A stretch of DNA of 11,076 nt from an uncultured Phycisphaerales bacterium (lineage in GTDB: Bacteria; Planctomycetota; Phycisphaerae; Phycisphaerales; SM1A02), in NCBI GenBank assembly GCA_946886375.1, contig CAMPIL010000088.1, positions 1 to 11,076 of the forward strand, written 5' to 3'. The position numbers and the translations under genes were made by a program. The notes below the pieces were generated by a model, which was not told the origin of the DNA, ran no database searches, and was given only the letters and a program-made list of their open reading frames with translations. Below are positions 1 through 6,258 of this stretch, piece by piece. Numbering within the stretch: the stretch's first letter is position 1; every line of letters starts with the position of its first letter.

Positions 1-39
1 ATCGACCGCTGCCCGCTCAAGCCACGCTACTCACTAACC

Positions 40-993
40 ATGAATCACAGGCCGAATCCACAATCTGAAATGCAAAAATTGTTGCACGAAACGTGCCCCG
101 AGAGAATCTGCGAGGTCGACGCGATGATCGCAAAGCATCGTGTCCAATTCGTTTACACTGACGGTTCATCAATGGCGTTTGAGGTGGGACGGTTCGGTGA
201 CCGCGCGGAGCTTCATATTCCGCGTTGGACATCGTACTCATTGTTAGCGCACACTCGCGCATACCTTGCAATTTACGATGCAGCATATGTGGCATCACAC
301 TCGCGGCCGATCGTGCCGGTGTCATCACAATGTGCATTGCACAGGGCGCACACGCTGCTGGATTGGGAAGACCGGTTGTCGCGAGCGACGAATGAAAAGC
401 GCGAACAGGTGTTGCAGGATTGGCCAGTAAATGAGGCAAAGCCGTTTGCCGGCGGTGATGGGGACGACTCCTTGAAACTCGCGGAGCATCTGGTGTTCAT
501 GTCGATGGGTTACATCCTGCTGCATGAGATCGGTCACTTGGAGAAACGTCATTTCGATCCGAAGCACAATGGCAAGAAAGGCGCAGACGTCATTCCTCTG
601 GAAATCGAGGCTGATGAGTGGGCGCGCAAGTTTCTGATGGAGAAGTGGCAAGTTTACTGTGCGAGTCAATATAGTGACCGGCCTGAAGCGGTTGAACTAG
701 TACGATCAAAGCGTCTCTTGGGGCCCGTCATGAGTTTCCTCTACCTTGTTCGATTCGAGCAACTCAAGGGTGCATCTGACGAACATCCTCGCTCCTACGA
801 TCGCTTGATCAAGTTTCTTGACGATCACATAAAGGGTTATCCCAACGATCTCACTTGGGCGATGGCCCAGTCAGCGTTCTGGGTGCACCTCAAAAGAGCA
901 CAGCCGGATACTAAACCCGATGAGTACGACACCTTTCGAGATTGCGCGATAGATCTGGCGAAAGCATTGGCGACGGCCGCTGCAACACGATAA
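40..993 (+). CDS. Putative zinc metallopeptidase, Lit / peptidase U49-like
   Basis: The 317-residue protein carries a gluzincin-type motif, HEIGH at residues 162-166, at the end of a hydrophobic helix (about 150-161). It is followed by EIEADEWA at 188-195, where a Glu is the likely third zinc ligand. A later 'HPRSYDRL' segment (249-256) resembles the HP..(Y/E)DR element I associate with the U49 family. The best known member, E. coli Lit (about 300 residues), cleaves elongation factor Tu when activated by a T4 capsid peptide and so blocks phage growth. That this protein does the same is inference. No signal peptide is visible, so it is probably cytoplasmic. The frame is open to the left edge without a stop and ATG 40 has no Shine-Dalgarno, so the true start may lie upstream of the window or at ATG 70. 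One sampled 60-base line (661-720) is only 50% GC, below the metabolic genes to the right, which fits acquisition. A generic M48/ImmA-like peptidase is the main alternative. Confidence 0.6.
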   Translation: MNHRPNPQSEMQKLLHETCPERICEVDAMIAKHRVQFVYTDGSSMAFEVGRFGDRAELHIPRWTSYSLLAHTRAYLAIYDAAYVASHSRPIVPVSSQCALHRAHTLLDWEDRLSRATNEKREQVLQDWPVNEAKPFAGGDGDDSLKLAEHLVFMSMGYILLHEIGHLEKRHFDPKHNGKKGADVIPLEIEADEWARKFLMEKWQVYCASQYSDRPEAVELVRSKRLLGPVMSFLYLVRFEQLKGASDEHPRSYDRLIKFLDDHIKGYPNDLTWAMAQSAFWVHLKRAQPDTKPDEYDTFRDCAIDLAKALATAAATR

Positions 994-1088
994 CACCTCC
1001 ACACTCAATACCCGTATCCGGTACGCGTGCACCACCACCTTGCACACATCGAACAGTGCCGTGCGCACATTGACCGCGTTCCCCCCGA

Positions 1089-1340
1089 TATGGATTTTCC
1101 GCAAGAGCAAATGATCCGCGCACGCGGGCGTACGCTCCGCACGCTTCGGTGAACGCTCCGCATTCCCAGGTGAACAACGCGCACGCCTTTGTGAACGCTC
1201 CGTATTCCTCGGCAAACGCCGCGCATTCCTCAGCGAACGCTCCATATTCCCGGGTGAACTTCGCGCGCGCAATGGCGAATATTCCGAGTGCGCGGGCGAC
1301 CGATGCGCATTCTTCGGCGAATGATGCGAATTCCGCTGAA
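1089..1340. repeat. Degenerate 21-bp tandem repeat array, about 12 units
   Basis: Twelve consecutive 21-base units can be laid out with no gaps. Clear ones begin at 1131, 1152, 1173, 1194, 1215, 1236, 1257, 1278, 1299 and 1320, and two weaker ones at 1089 and 1110. The approximate consensus is aac-gct-ccg-cat-tcc-tcg-gcg. Read in the + frame from 1089 they give a heptapeptide repeat of the type NAPHSSA, NAPYSRV, NAAHSSA, ending at a TAA at 1350-1352. The frame is open from 1074 but has no ATG at its head: the first start-like codon is GTG 1149, without a ribosome binding site. The opposite strand is open through the array in three frames (heptads such as AFAEECA or MRSVHRS), as expected from a 21-base periodicity without stop triplets. 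Coding status is therefore undecided. It fills most of the gap between the peptidase and the orphan gene; 994-1088 shows nothing else except possible further decayed units. Confidence 0.8.
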
Positions 1341-1384
1341 GTCGCGTCATAAACCTGACGATGCCGCATCGAAGCGGCGGCTCC

Positions 1385-1443
1385 GCCCGCCCCCAGGTCC
1401 GATCATCGCGTGATGGTCGCCAGGATTTCTGGTGGGGGCGGGC
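1385..1443 (+). other. Three-way-junction inverted-repeat element (possible structured RNA leader)
   Basis: A perfect 11-bp stem pairs GCCCGCCCCCA (1385-1395) with TGGGGGCGGGC (1433-1443). Inside it lie two abutting hairpins: CGATCATC/GATGGTCG (1400-1407 with 1412-1419, one G-T pair, loop GCGT) and CCAG/CTGG (1420-1423 with 1429-1432, loop GATTT). Only four bases (GGTC, 1396-1399) are unpaired at the junction. The element ends about 40 bases before the ATG of the orphan gene at 1485 and starts about 45 bases after the 21-bp array. It could be a 5' leader structure, an attenuator or a DNA cruciform. No T-run follows, so it is not a canonical intrinsic terminator. Confidence 0.55.
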
Positions 1444-1484
1444 AGTCGGTCCGCGATGTTCATTTTCCAAGAAAGGAAAAAGAT

Positions 1485-2177
1485 ATGCCGGATACATTTC
1501 TTCCATCACGTGAAGATGCGCTGCTTTCATTCACGCGCAACTTCAAAAATCACATCGTCGCATCGCCGACGACGTATGGCTTGACGGCTTTGCAGGCCAC
1601 GGACTACACCACAGTGTTTGATGCATTCGAAGCCGCGCTGGGTGTGGCTCAGAATCCCGAGACGCGCACCAAGCCCAAGATCACTGCCAAGAATCTCGCC
1701 AAGAAAGCAGTGATCGCAGCGACGCGGCAACTGGCGGCGATCGTGCAGGCCGCCCCCGGCGTGACAGATGAGCAGAAGGAGGACTTGGGGCTTAAGCCAC
1801 GCGATGTCGAGCCGACGCCTGTGCCGATCCCATCGAATCCGCCTGTGCTGACTGTCGCAGCGACGATGGGGCAGCGCGTGACGATTCGCCTGCGTGATCT
1901 TAGGAATCAGGACAGGCGTGCCAAGCCCGACGGCGTGAGCGGCGCTGCGGTGTTCAGTTACGTTGGCGAGACGGCGCCGAACGATCTTGACCTGTGGAAG
2001 TTTGAAGGCAACACGTCGTTGACGACGGTGGAGATCGAGTTCCCGCCGACGATTGCTGCGGGGACAAAGGTGTGGTTCACCGCGTTCTGGTTCAACCCAC
2101 GGAAACAGTCAGGGCCAGCCGCAGCAGCGGTGGGCACGACGATCTCCGGCGCGATCGCGCTGGCGAACGCGGCGTAA
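1485..2177 (+). CDS. Orphan two-part protein of unknown function
   Basis: The start is ATG 1485, preceded by AAAGGA (1472-1477) at normal spacing; a longer reading from 1410 would run through the stem-loop element and has no such site. The 230-residue product has a helical, mostly soluble N-terminal half (about 1-105, starting MPDTFLPSRE). A proline-rich linker with EPTPVPIPSNPP (109-120) follows, then a predicted beta-rich C-terminal half (about 121-215) with FSYVGETAP and WFTAFWFNPRKQSGP. The C-terminal part resembles a fibronectin-III-like sandwich. I recall similar proteins of about 220 residues as conserved hypotheticals in Planctomycetes and Verrucomicrobia, with no assigned function. 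There is no signal peptide, membrane helix or catalytic motif. Its position just behind the repeat array and the three-way-junction element suggests that the three form one unit, but this is inference. Confidence 0.85.
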   Translation: MPDTFLPSREDALLSFTRNFKNHIVASPTTYGLTALQATDYTTVFDAFEAALGVAQNPETRTKPKITAKNLAKKAVIAATRQLAAIVQAAPGVTDEQKEDLGLKPRDVEPTPVPIPSNPPVLTVAATMGQRVTIRLRDLRNQDRRAKPDGVSGAAVFSYVGETAPNDLDLWKFEGNTSLTTVEIEFPPTIAAGTKVWFTAFWFNPRKQSGPAAAAVGTTISGAIALANAA

Positions 2178-2222
2178 TGAAAGAGAAAGGCAATAGGCAT
2201 GAGGCACTGGGCAAGAGTAACA

Positions 2223-2243
2223 GCCGAGAGCCGAGAGCCGAAA
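2223..2243. repeat. Short tandem repeat, 7 bp x 3
   Basis: GCCGAGA occurs twice in a row (2223-2229, 2230-2236), followed by GCCGAAA (2237-2243, one mismatch). It lies in the short gap between two convergent genes. No function can be read from it. Confidence 0.6.
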
Positions 2244-2252
2244 GCGAGTTAC

Positions 2253-2280
2253 GGTCAGCGATCAGGAATGGTCGCTGATC
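2253..2280. terminator. Stem-loop between convergent genes, possible bidirectional terminator
   Basis: GGTCAGCGA (2253-2261) pairs with TCGCTGATC (2272-2280) as a 9-bp stem with one G-T pair and a 10-base loop. It lies 75 bases after the stop of the + strand orphan gene and covers the last codons and stop of the convergent minus-strand gene. There is no clear T-run on either side, so termination is plausible from position but not proven. Confidence 0.35.
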
Positions 2281-2675
2281 GATTTGGCAGGAGAATGTCT
2301 GTCATCTGCTGCACTCAGAAGGCGATAGCAGCGACGGACTACGAGCCATGCAGCGAGCATGAACGCAAATGCAATCGGCCAGAGAAACAACGACCATTTT
2401 GCGACAATTCCCCAAACTTGTAGCGACGTAGCGCTGCGTGTCTGCCGCGGGTATTGCCCCAATGGCAGCATGAAGAGATAAGAAAGGATGTAAGCGACAA
2501 TCGCGATCACAACAACACCACGCCACCCGATCACACCCGGCGGTGCATGGGGCGCAAACGTCAATGGGTCATTCGGATCAAACGCCACCCCGCATTCGGG
2601 GCAGCGATGCCGGCCATCGCTTCCGGGGGCCGGGGTCAGATTGCGAAGATCGTATTGGCACGACAGGCAACGCAT
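2262..2675 (-). CDS. Small zinc-ribbon protein with two membrane helices
   Basis: The 137-residue protein begins MRCLSCQYDLRNL and has two CxxC knuckles, C3/C6 and C25/C28 (CPECG). This forms a zinc ribbon that runs into AFDPNDPLTF (31-40). Two hydrophobic segments follow at about 53-73 and 95-115, and then a short polar tail. This arrangement of ribbon, 'FDPNDP' and then membrane helices is one I associate with planctomycete genomes, where many paralogues are annotated as hypothetical. The role is unknown; the ribbon is probably cytoplasmic and could bind protein or nucleic acid. ATG 2675 is the only start in frame, because a stop lies five codons upstream. The GGAGG at 2696-2700 is too far away to serve it well. 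The gene converges on the orphan gene and diverges from the aldolase gene. Confidence 0.75.
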   Translation of the reverse strand: MRCLSCQYDLRNLTPAPGSDGRHRCPECGVAFDPNDPLTFAPHAPPGVIGWRGVVVIAIVAYILSYLFMLPLGQYPRQTRSATSLQVWGIVAKWSLFLWPIAFAFMLAAWLVVRRCYRLLSAADDRHSPAKSISDHS

Positions 2676-2698
2676 CGCGCGACCATTTTAGTTCGCCT

Positions 2699-2725
2699 CC
2701 GCGATCTCCGCGATCTCTGCGGTGA
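2699..2725. repeat. CCGCGATCT tandem motif, 'ctctgcggtgaa'-type intergenic element
   Basis: CCGCGATCT is present twice in tandem (2699-2707, 2708-2716), followed by CTGCGGTGA (2717-2725). Read on the minus strand it gives TTCACCGCAGAG followed by GATCGCGGA-like units. This resembles a short intergenic sequence family (CGCAGAG-rich) that I recall from many unrelated bacterial genomes. It lies between two divergent genes, just upstream of the aldolase promoter region. Confidence 0.45.
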
Positions 2726-2746
2726 ATCTTCGCAGTCGGGTCTTGC

Positions 2747-2752
2747 TAGAAT
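2747..2752 (+). promoter_or_regulatory. Candidate -10 box of the aldolase gene, implying a leaderless mRNA
   Basis: TAGAAT matches the sigma-70 -10 consensus at five of six positions. It ends six bases before the ATG at 2759, which would put the transcription start on or next to the start codon. No Shine-Dalgarno precedes that ATG, consistent with leaderless initiation. No good -35 hexamer is seen at 17 bases. Confidence 0.35.
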
Positions 2753-2758
2753 ACTGGC

Positions 2759-3886
2759 ATGACACCCCCGACTATGACCGGCGCCGGAACCTCCACAAAG
2801 CCCGCGTCCGCTGTCGCAGCGAAATCATCCGTTGAGGAATACCTCGGCAGCGAGGCAGCCGATCTGCTGACGTACAAGGCCAAGGTTGACAAGAGCCTGC
2901 TGCATCTGCCCGGGCCGGATTTCATTGACCGCGTCTGGTCCATCAGCGACCGCAACCCGCAGGTGCTGCGAAACATGCAGGCCATTTACAATCACGGCCG
3001 GCTTGCGGGGACGGGCTACGTTTCCATTCTGCCGGTCGATCAGGGCATTGAACATTCTGCCGGCGCTTCGTTCGCCAAGAACCCCATTTACTTCGACAGT
3101 GAAAATATTGTCAAGCTCGCCATTGAGGGCGGCTGCAACGCGGTGGCGACGACCTTTGGCGTGCTCGGCTCGGTCTCGCGCAAATACGCCCACAAGATTC
3201 CCTTCATCGTCAAGATGAACCACAACGAGTTGCTCACCTATCCCAACAAGTACGATCAGATCATGTTCGGCACGGTGGAAGAGGCGTGGAACCTGGGCGC
3301 GGCGGCGGTGGGCGCGACGATTTACTTCGGCTCGGAGGAATCCGGCCGGCAGATCGTCGAAGTCGCGCAGACGTTTCAGGAGGCGCACCAACTTGGCATG
3401 GCGACGATCCTGTGGTGCTACCTGCGCAACAGCGCGTTCAAGGTGAAAGGCGACAAGGACTATCACGTCGCCGCTGATCTCACCGGTCAGGCCAATCACC
3501 TGGGCGTGACGATTGAGGCCGACATCATCAAACAGAAACTGCCGGAAAACAATCGCGGCTTTGAAGCGCTGAACATGGGTGGTTCGTCCTATGGCAAACT
3601 GGACAAGCGCATGTACAGCGAACTGGCGACGGATCATCCGATTGACCTGTGCCGGTACCAGGTTTTGAATTGCTACTGCGGGCGGGCGGGGCTGATCAAC
3701 AGCGGCGGAGCGTCCGGTGAGAATGATTTTGTTGAAGCGGTGAAGACCGCGGTCATCAACAAGCGGGCCGGCGGCACAGGCCTGATCTCCGGCCGCAAGG
3801 CGTTTCAGCGCCCGATGGCTGAGGGCGCAAAACTGCTCAACGCGATTCAGGATGTGTACCTGGACAAGAGCGTGACGGTGGCGTGA
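2759..3886 (+). CDS. fbaB: Fructose-bisphosphate aldolase class I (FbaB/DhnA type)
   Basis: The 375-residue enzyme interconverts fructose-1,6-bisphosphate with dihydroxyacetone phosphate and glyceraldehyde-3-phosphate in glycolysis and gluconeogenesis, through a lysine Schiff base and without metal. It follows E. coli FbaB (350 residues) almost throughout. Matching blocks are [11 protein letters not shown] (90-100, with the conserved Asp 94), [11 protein letters not shown] (185-195), YLRNSAFK (221-228), [11 protein letters not shown] (239-249), ADIIKQK (254-260, holding the probable Schiff-base lysine), [13 protein letters not shown] (308-320) and the phosphate-binding [14 protein letters not shown] (338-351). 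It has about 24 extra Ala/Thr/Ser-rich residues at the N terminus. ATG 2774 is an alternative start, but neither ATG has a Shine-Dalgarno, and the -10-like TAGAAT just upstream suggests a leaderless transcript. The gene is monocistronic and converges with the P-type ATPase gene. The family call is firm. Confidence 0.95.
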   Translation: MTPPTMTGAGTSTKPASAVAAKSSVEEYLGSEAADLLTYKAKVDKSLLHLPGPDFIDRVWSISDRNPQVLRNMQAIYNHGRLAGTGYVSILPVDQGIEHSAGASFAKNPIYFDSENIVKLAIEGGCNAVATTFGVLGSVSRKYAHKIPFIVKMNHNELLTYPNKYDQIMFGTVEEAWNLGAAAVGATIYFGSEESGRQIVEVAQTFQEAHQLGMATILWCYLRNSAFKVKGDKDYHVAADLTGQANHLGVTIEADIIKQKLPENNRGFEALNMGGSSYGKLDKRMYSELATDHPIDLCRYQVLNCYCGRAGLINSGGASGENDFVEAVKTAVINKRAGGTGLISGRKAFQRPMAEGAKLLNAIQDVYLDKSVTVA

Positions 3887-3910
3887 GCATGTGAAATTGA
3901 GAAGAGCGCG

Positions 3911-3940
3911 AACCGCAAGCGTTGTTGTGCGCTGCGGGTT
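3911..3940. terminator. Imperfect hairpin between convergent genes, possible terminator
   Basis: AACCGCAAGCG (3911-3921) pairs with CGCTGCGGGTT (3930-3940): ten base pairs with two single-base bulges and an 8-base loop. It lies 24 bases after the aldolase stop and 48 bases after the stop of the convergent ATPase gene. Only a weak T-rich stretch (TTGGTTTTC, 3947-3955) follows on the + strand. Confidence 0.35.
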
Positions 3941-3988
3941 TAGTCCTTGGTTTTCACCGCGAAATGATGCTGTACGGCCGGGCCGATG

Positions 3989-6019
3989 TCATGCCGTCGC
4001 CTGCCGCGTTGCTGCGCGCGTGGGTTTCATGATGCGGCTGGCTTCCAGGCGGCGGCGGGCTTCTTCGGCTTCCGTGAAATCTTCGCCGAAGCGCACGAGT
4101 CGCAAACTGTTGGCGATCACGCCGATGTAGCCCGCGATGTACAGCACCGGCGCGATCCAGATGTTGATCCGGCCGGTCGCCGCCAGGGCCAATCCAATGA
4201 TGGCCAGGCTCAGCGAAAACGCGATGTTCTGGCCGATGACGCTGCGGGCCTTGCGCGCCAGTTCAAGGAGGAAGGGGATCAACTTCAGTTCATCGTTCAT
4301 CAACGCCACGCCTGCGGAGTTGGTCGCGATGTCTGATCCGGACAGGCCCATCGCCACGCCCACGTCGGCCGTGGCCAGAATCGGGCCGTCGTTGATGCCG
4401 TCGCCGACCACGAGCGTGCGGTGGCCTTTCTTGATGAGATATTTCAGTTCCTCGTGCTTTTCCTCGGGCAGGCACTCCGCTTCGATCGCATCAACGCCGA
4501 CAGCCTGGCCCACGCGCTTGGCCACCGCAAGCCGGTCGCCGGTGAAGATGCACACCTTGCGCACGCCAAGGTGGCGAATGCGCTCGATCACATCCGGAGC
4601 ATTGCGGCGGAGTTTGTCCTCCAGACCCACCGCGCCCAGATACCGCCCGCCCAGCATCACGTGAACGCTGGACATGCCTTCGATCTTGGCCTCAACGGCT
4701 GCGACAGATTGTGCAATCGAGGGATTGAGGCTGACCAGCCAATCCGATCGTCCTGCGTGAATGTCGCCCGCGCTGGTGTGCGCGACGACGCCTCGGCCGT
4801 GCACTTCTTCATACTTGTTGATCGACTTGGGATTGATACGCGCCTGGCGTGCGGTTTCGAGAATGGATTTGGCGAGCGGGTGGTTGGAGTGCTGCTCGCC
4901 GTCGGCGGCGGCCTGCAGCAGGGCCGCGCCCTCAACGCCTTCTGCGGGGGCCAGGCGGCTGACGGCAAAGCGGCCGGTGGTCAGCGTACCGGTCTTGTCG
5001 AGCACGACGGTGTCAACAGTCGCAGCGGCTTCCAGTGTGCGGGTTTGCTTGATCATGATGCCCAGACGGGCCGCGGCTGCGAATGCAGCCACCATCGCCG
5101 CGGGGTGCGAAATGAGCAGCGCGCCCGGGCAGGTCACCACCATCACGGTGATGGCCCGCATCGCCGCCTCGCTGCGAATGGCCGGATCGCTGCTCTTTGA
5201 GGTGAAGAACCACACCAGCCCCGCCACCATCAACACGACCGGCACGTAATACGTCGCCAATTCTTCGATCAAAACCTGCCGCTGCGTCTTGGACGATTCC
5301 GCTTCACGGATAAGGCTTTCCACCTTGCCGATGGTCGTGTCGGCGGCGACGGCGGTGACTTCAATGTCGATCTGACCGGTCAGGTTGGTTGTGCCGGCGT
5401 ACACGGGCGAACCGACTTCAACTTCCACGGGCACGGCTTCGCCGGTAAGCGAAGCCTGATTGATGTCGCTGTTGCCGCGGACGATGCGGCCGTCGACGGG
5501 CAGGTTTTCGCCGGGGCGCACGCGCACGATCTGTCCGATGTGCACCTGCGCCAAGCCCACTTCGCGCTCGCCGCCGTCTTCGATCAGCCGCGCCGTTTCA
5601 GGCGTGAGATCGATGAGATCGCGAATGGCTCGCTGGGCGCCCCACGCGGTTCGGCTGAGCACAAGATTGGCCGTCCAGAGGAAGAACGCCAGGAACCCCG
5701 CAGCAAGGTAATACTGAACCGAGAACGCGGCGGTCACGGCGAGGCAGGCCAAGGCGTCGCTGGACGGTTGGCCGCGCTTGACTTCACGCCACGCCCCGAC
5801 GAACAAGGGCACGGCCAGAATCGCTGCGCCCAATGCTGCTGGGATTTGTGCGGCCTGGGGATGCACGCCCAGCCAATGGCTGAGCGACGAGGCCGCCAGC
5901 AGCACGCCGCCGGTCAATGCAATAAACAGGCGTCGCTCCAGCCGTTCGCCGCCTTCTGATCCCGCTTCGCGAAGTTTCAGTTCCTGTTCCGGTGCACCGG
6001 CGACTGTCAGTTCAGACAT
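3989..6019 (-). CDS. P1B-like heavy-metal P-type ATPase with CPG motif
   Basis: The 676-residue inner-membrane pump has all core P-type elements: TGE in the actuator (192-194), the phosphorylated Asp 341 in DKTGTLTTG, the HP motif in the nucleotide domain (NHPLAKS, 379-385), TGD (493-495) and GDGIND (539-544). Hydrophobic segments lie at about 31-50, 56-75, 88-104, 106-122, 257-272, 287-315, 593-613 and 617-636, giving the eight-helix layout of metal pumps. The HP motif and helix layout place it in P1B. The substrate is unclear. The membrane metal motif is CPG (297-299) rather than CPC, SPC or CPH. There is no N-terminal CxxC or His-rich metal domain. By ungapped alignment with remembered E. 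coli ZntA, the TM7 Lys and TM8 Asp are replaced by Ala 606 and Tyr 627. Start ATG 6019 has GGAG seven bases upstream; a 40-residue longer reading from 6139 is not favoured. No metal regulator gene is adjacent. Confidence 0.88.
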   Translation of the reverse strand: MSELTVAGAPEQELKLREAGSEGGERLERRLFIALTGGVLLAASSLSHWLGVHPQAAQIPAALGAAILAVPLFVGAWREVKRGQPSSDALACLAVTAAFSVQYYLAAGFLAFFLWTANLVLSRTAWGAQRAIRDLIDLTPETARLIEDGGEREVGLAQVHIGQIVRVRPGENLPVDGRIVRGNSDINQASLTGEAVPVEVEVGSPVYAGTTNLTGQIDIEVTAVAADTTIGKVESLIREAESSKTQRQVLIEELATYYVPVVLMVAGLVWFFTSKSSDPAIRSEAAMRAITVMVVTCPGALLISHPAAMVAAFAAAARLGIMIKQTRTLEAAATVDTVVLDKTGTLTTGRFAVSRLAPAEGVEGAALLQAAADGEQHSNHPLAKSILETARQARINPKSINKYEEVHGRGVVAHTSAGDIHAGRSDWLVSLNPSIAQSVAAVEAKIEGMSSVHVMLGGRYLGAVGLEDKLRRNAPDVIERIRHLGVRKVCIFTGDRLAVAKRVGQAVGVDAIEAECLPEEKHEELKYLIKKGHRTLVVGDGINDGPILATADVGVAMGLSGSDIATNSAGVALMNDELKLIPFLLELARKARSVIGQNIAFSLSLAIIGLALAATGRINIWIAPVLYIAGYIGVIANSLRLVRFGEDFTEAEEARRRLEASRIMKPTRAATRQATA

Positions 6020-6180
6020 GAACACGCTCCACACAGGGCAAAGGGCTTCTGTCGAAGGCCCGCATCGTATCTGGGATGACCGGCAGCGTCGTCGGCTCTC
6101 TCCAATGGACATGAATCCGCCGTTCAGGCGGACGGACATGGTACGGTAACCACCGCGGCTGGGTTCGGATGCAGGAGGGT

Positions 6181-6209
6181 TTTACGGTTTGATGCCGCCC
6201 CTTTAGGAT
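6181..6209 (+). promoter_or_regulatory. Candidate sigma-70 promoter of gpsA
   Basis: TTTACG (6181-6186) and TAGGAT (6204-6209) are separated by 17 bases. Each matches its consensus at four or more of six positions. Transcription would start near 6216, giving a leader of about 43 bases for the ATG at 6259. Confidence 0.35.
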
Positions 6210-6220
6210 TGGCTCCAATC
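6207..6220. promoter_or_regulatory. Perfect short palindrome over the gpsA promoter, possible operator
   Basis: GATTGG-CT-CCAATC is a perfect 6-bp inverted repeat with a 2-base centre. It overlaps the end of the candidate -10 box and the predicted transcription start, a position where a bound repressor would block initiation. No regulator is identified. Confidence 0.25.
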
Positions 6221-6258
6221 ACCCTCTGAAGCCTCAACCGCGTGCCAACCACACCCAC

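Larger units (their letters stand above)
6020..6258. other. Divergent intergenic region, ATPase / gpsA
   Basis: This gap of 239 bases must hold the promoters of both the minus-strand ATPase gene and gpsA. Visible elements are the ATPase ribosome binding site (minus-strand GGAG at 6027-6030), a small hairpin CCGCC-GTTCA-GGCGG (6117-6131), and the gpsA promoter and palindrome listed separately. AGGAGG at 6172-6177 precedes only a four-codon frame (ATG 6191 to TAG). No clear promoter is visible for the ATPase gene. Confidence 0.5.

Noticed and set aside
1089..1340. CRISPR array
   Set aside because: The 21-base units abut each other, are degenerate and have no unique spacers; no cas gene is present.
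911..1369. Minus-strand 152-residue frame with AFAEECA heptads as a gene
   Set aside because: It overlaps the end of the peptidase gene antisense, has no good ribosome binding site and is open mainly because the 21-bp repeat lacks stop triplets. It is kept only as part of the repeat observation.
871..1530. Minus-strand 219-residue frame
   Set aside because: Arg/Ser-rich shadow of the repeat that runs into the well-supported gene at 1485 and antisense to the peptidase gene.
2825..3637. Minus-strand 270-residue frame within the aldolase gene
   Set aside because: Antisense to a firmly identified fbaB; composition is typical of a complementary-frame shadow.
6020..6139. 40-residue N-terminal extension of the P-type ATPase
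   Set aside because: ATG 6019 has GGAG at ideal spacing, and the extension is Arg/Cys/Ser-rich without hydrophobic or metal-binding character.
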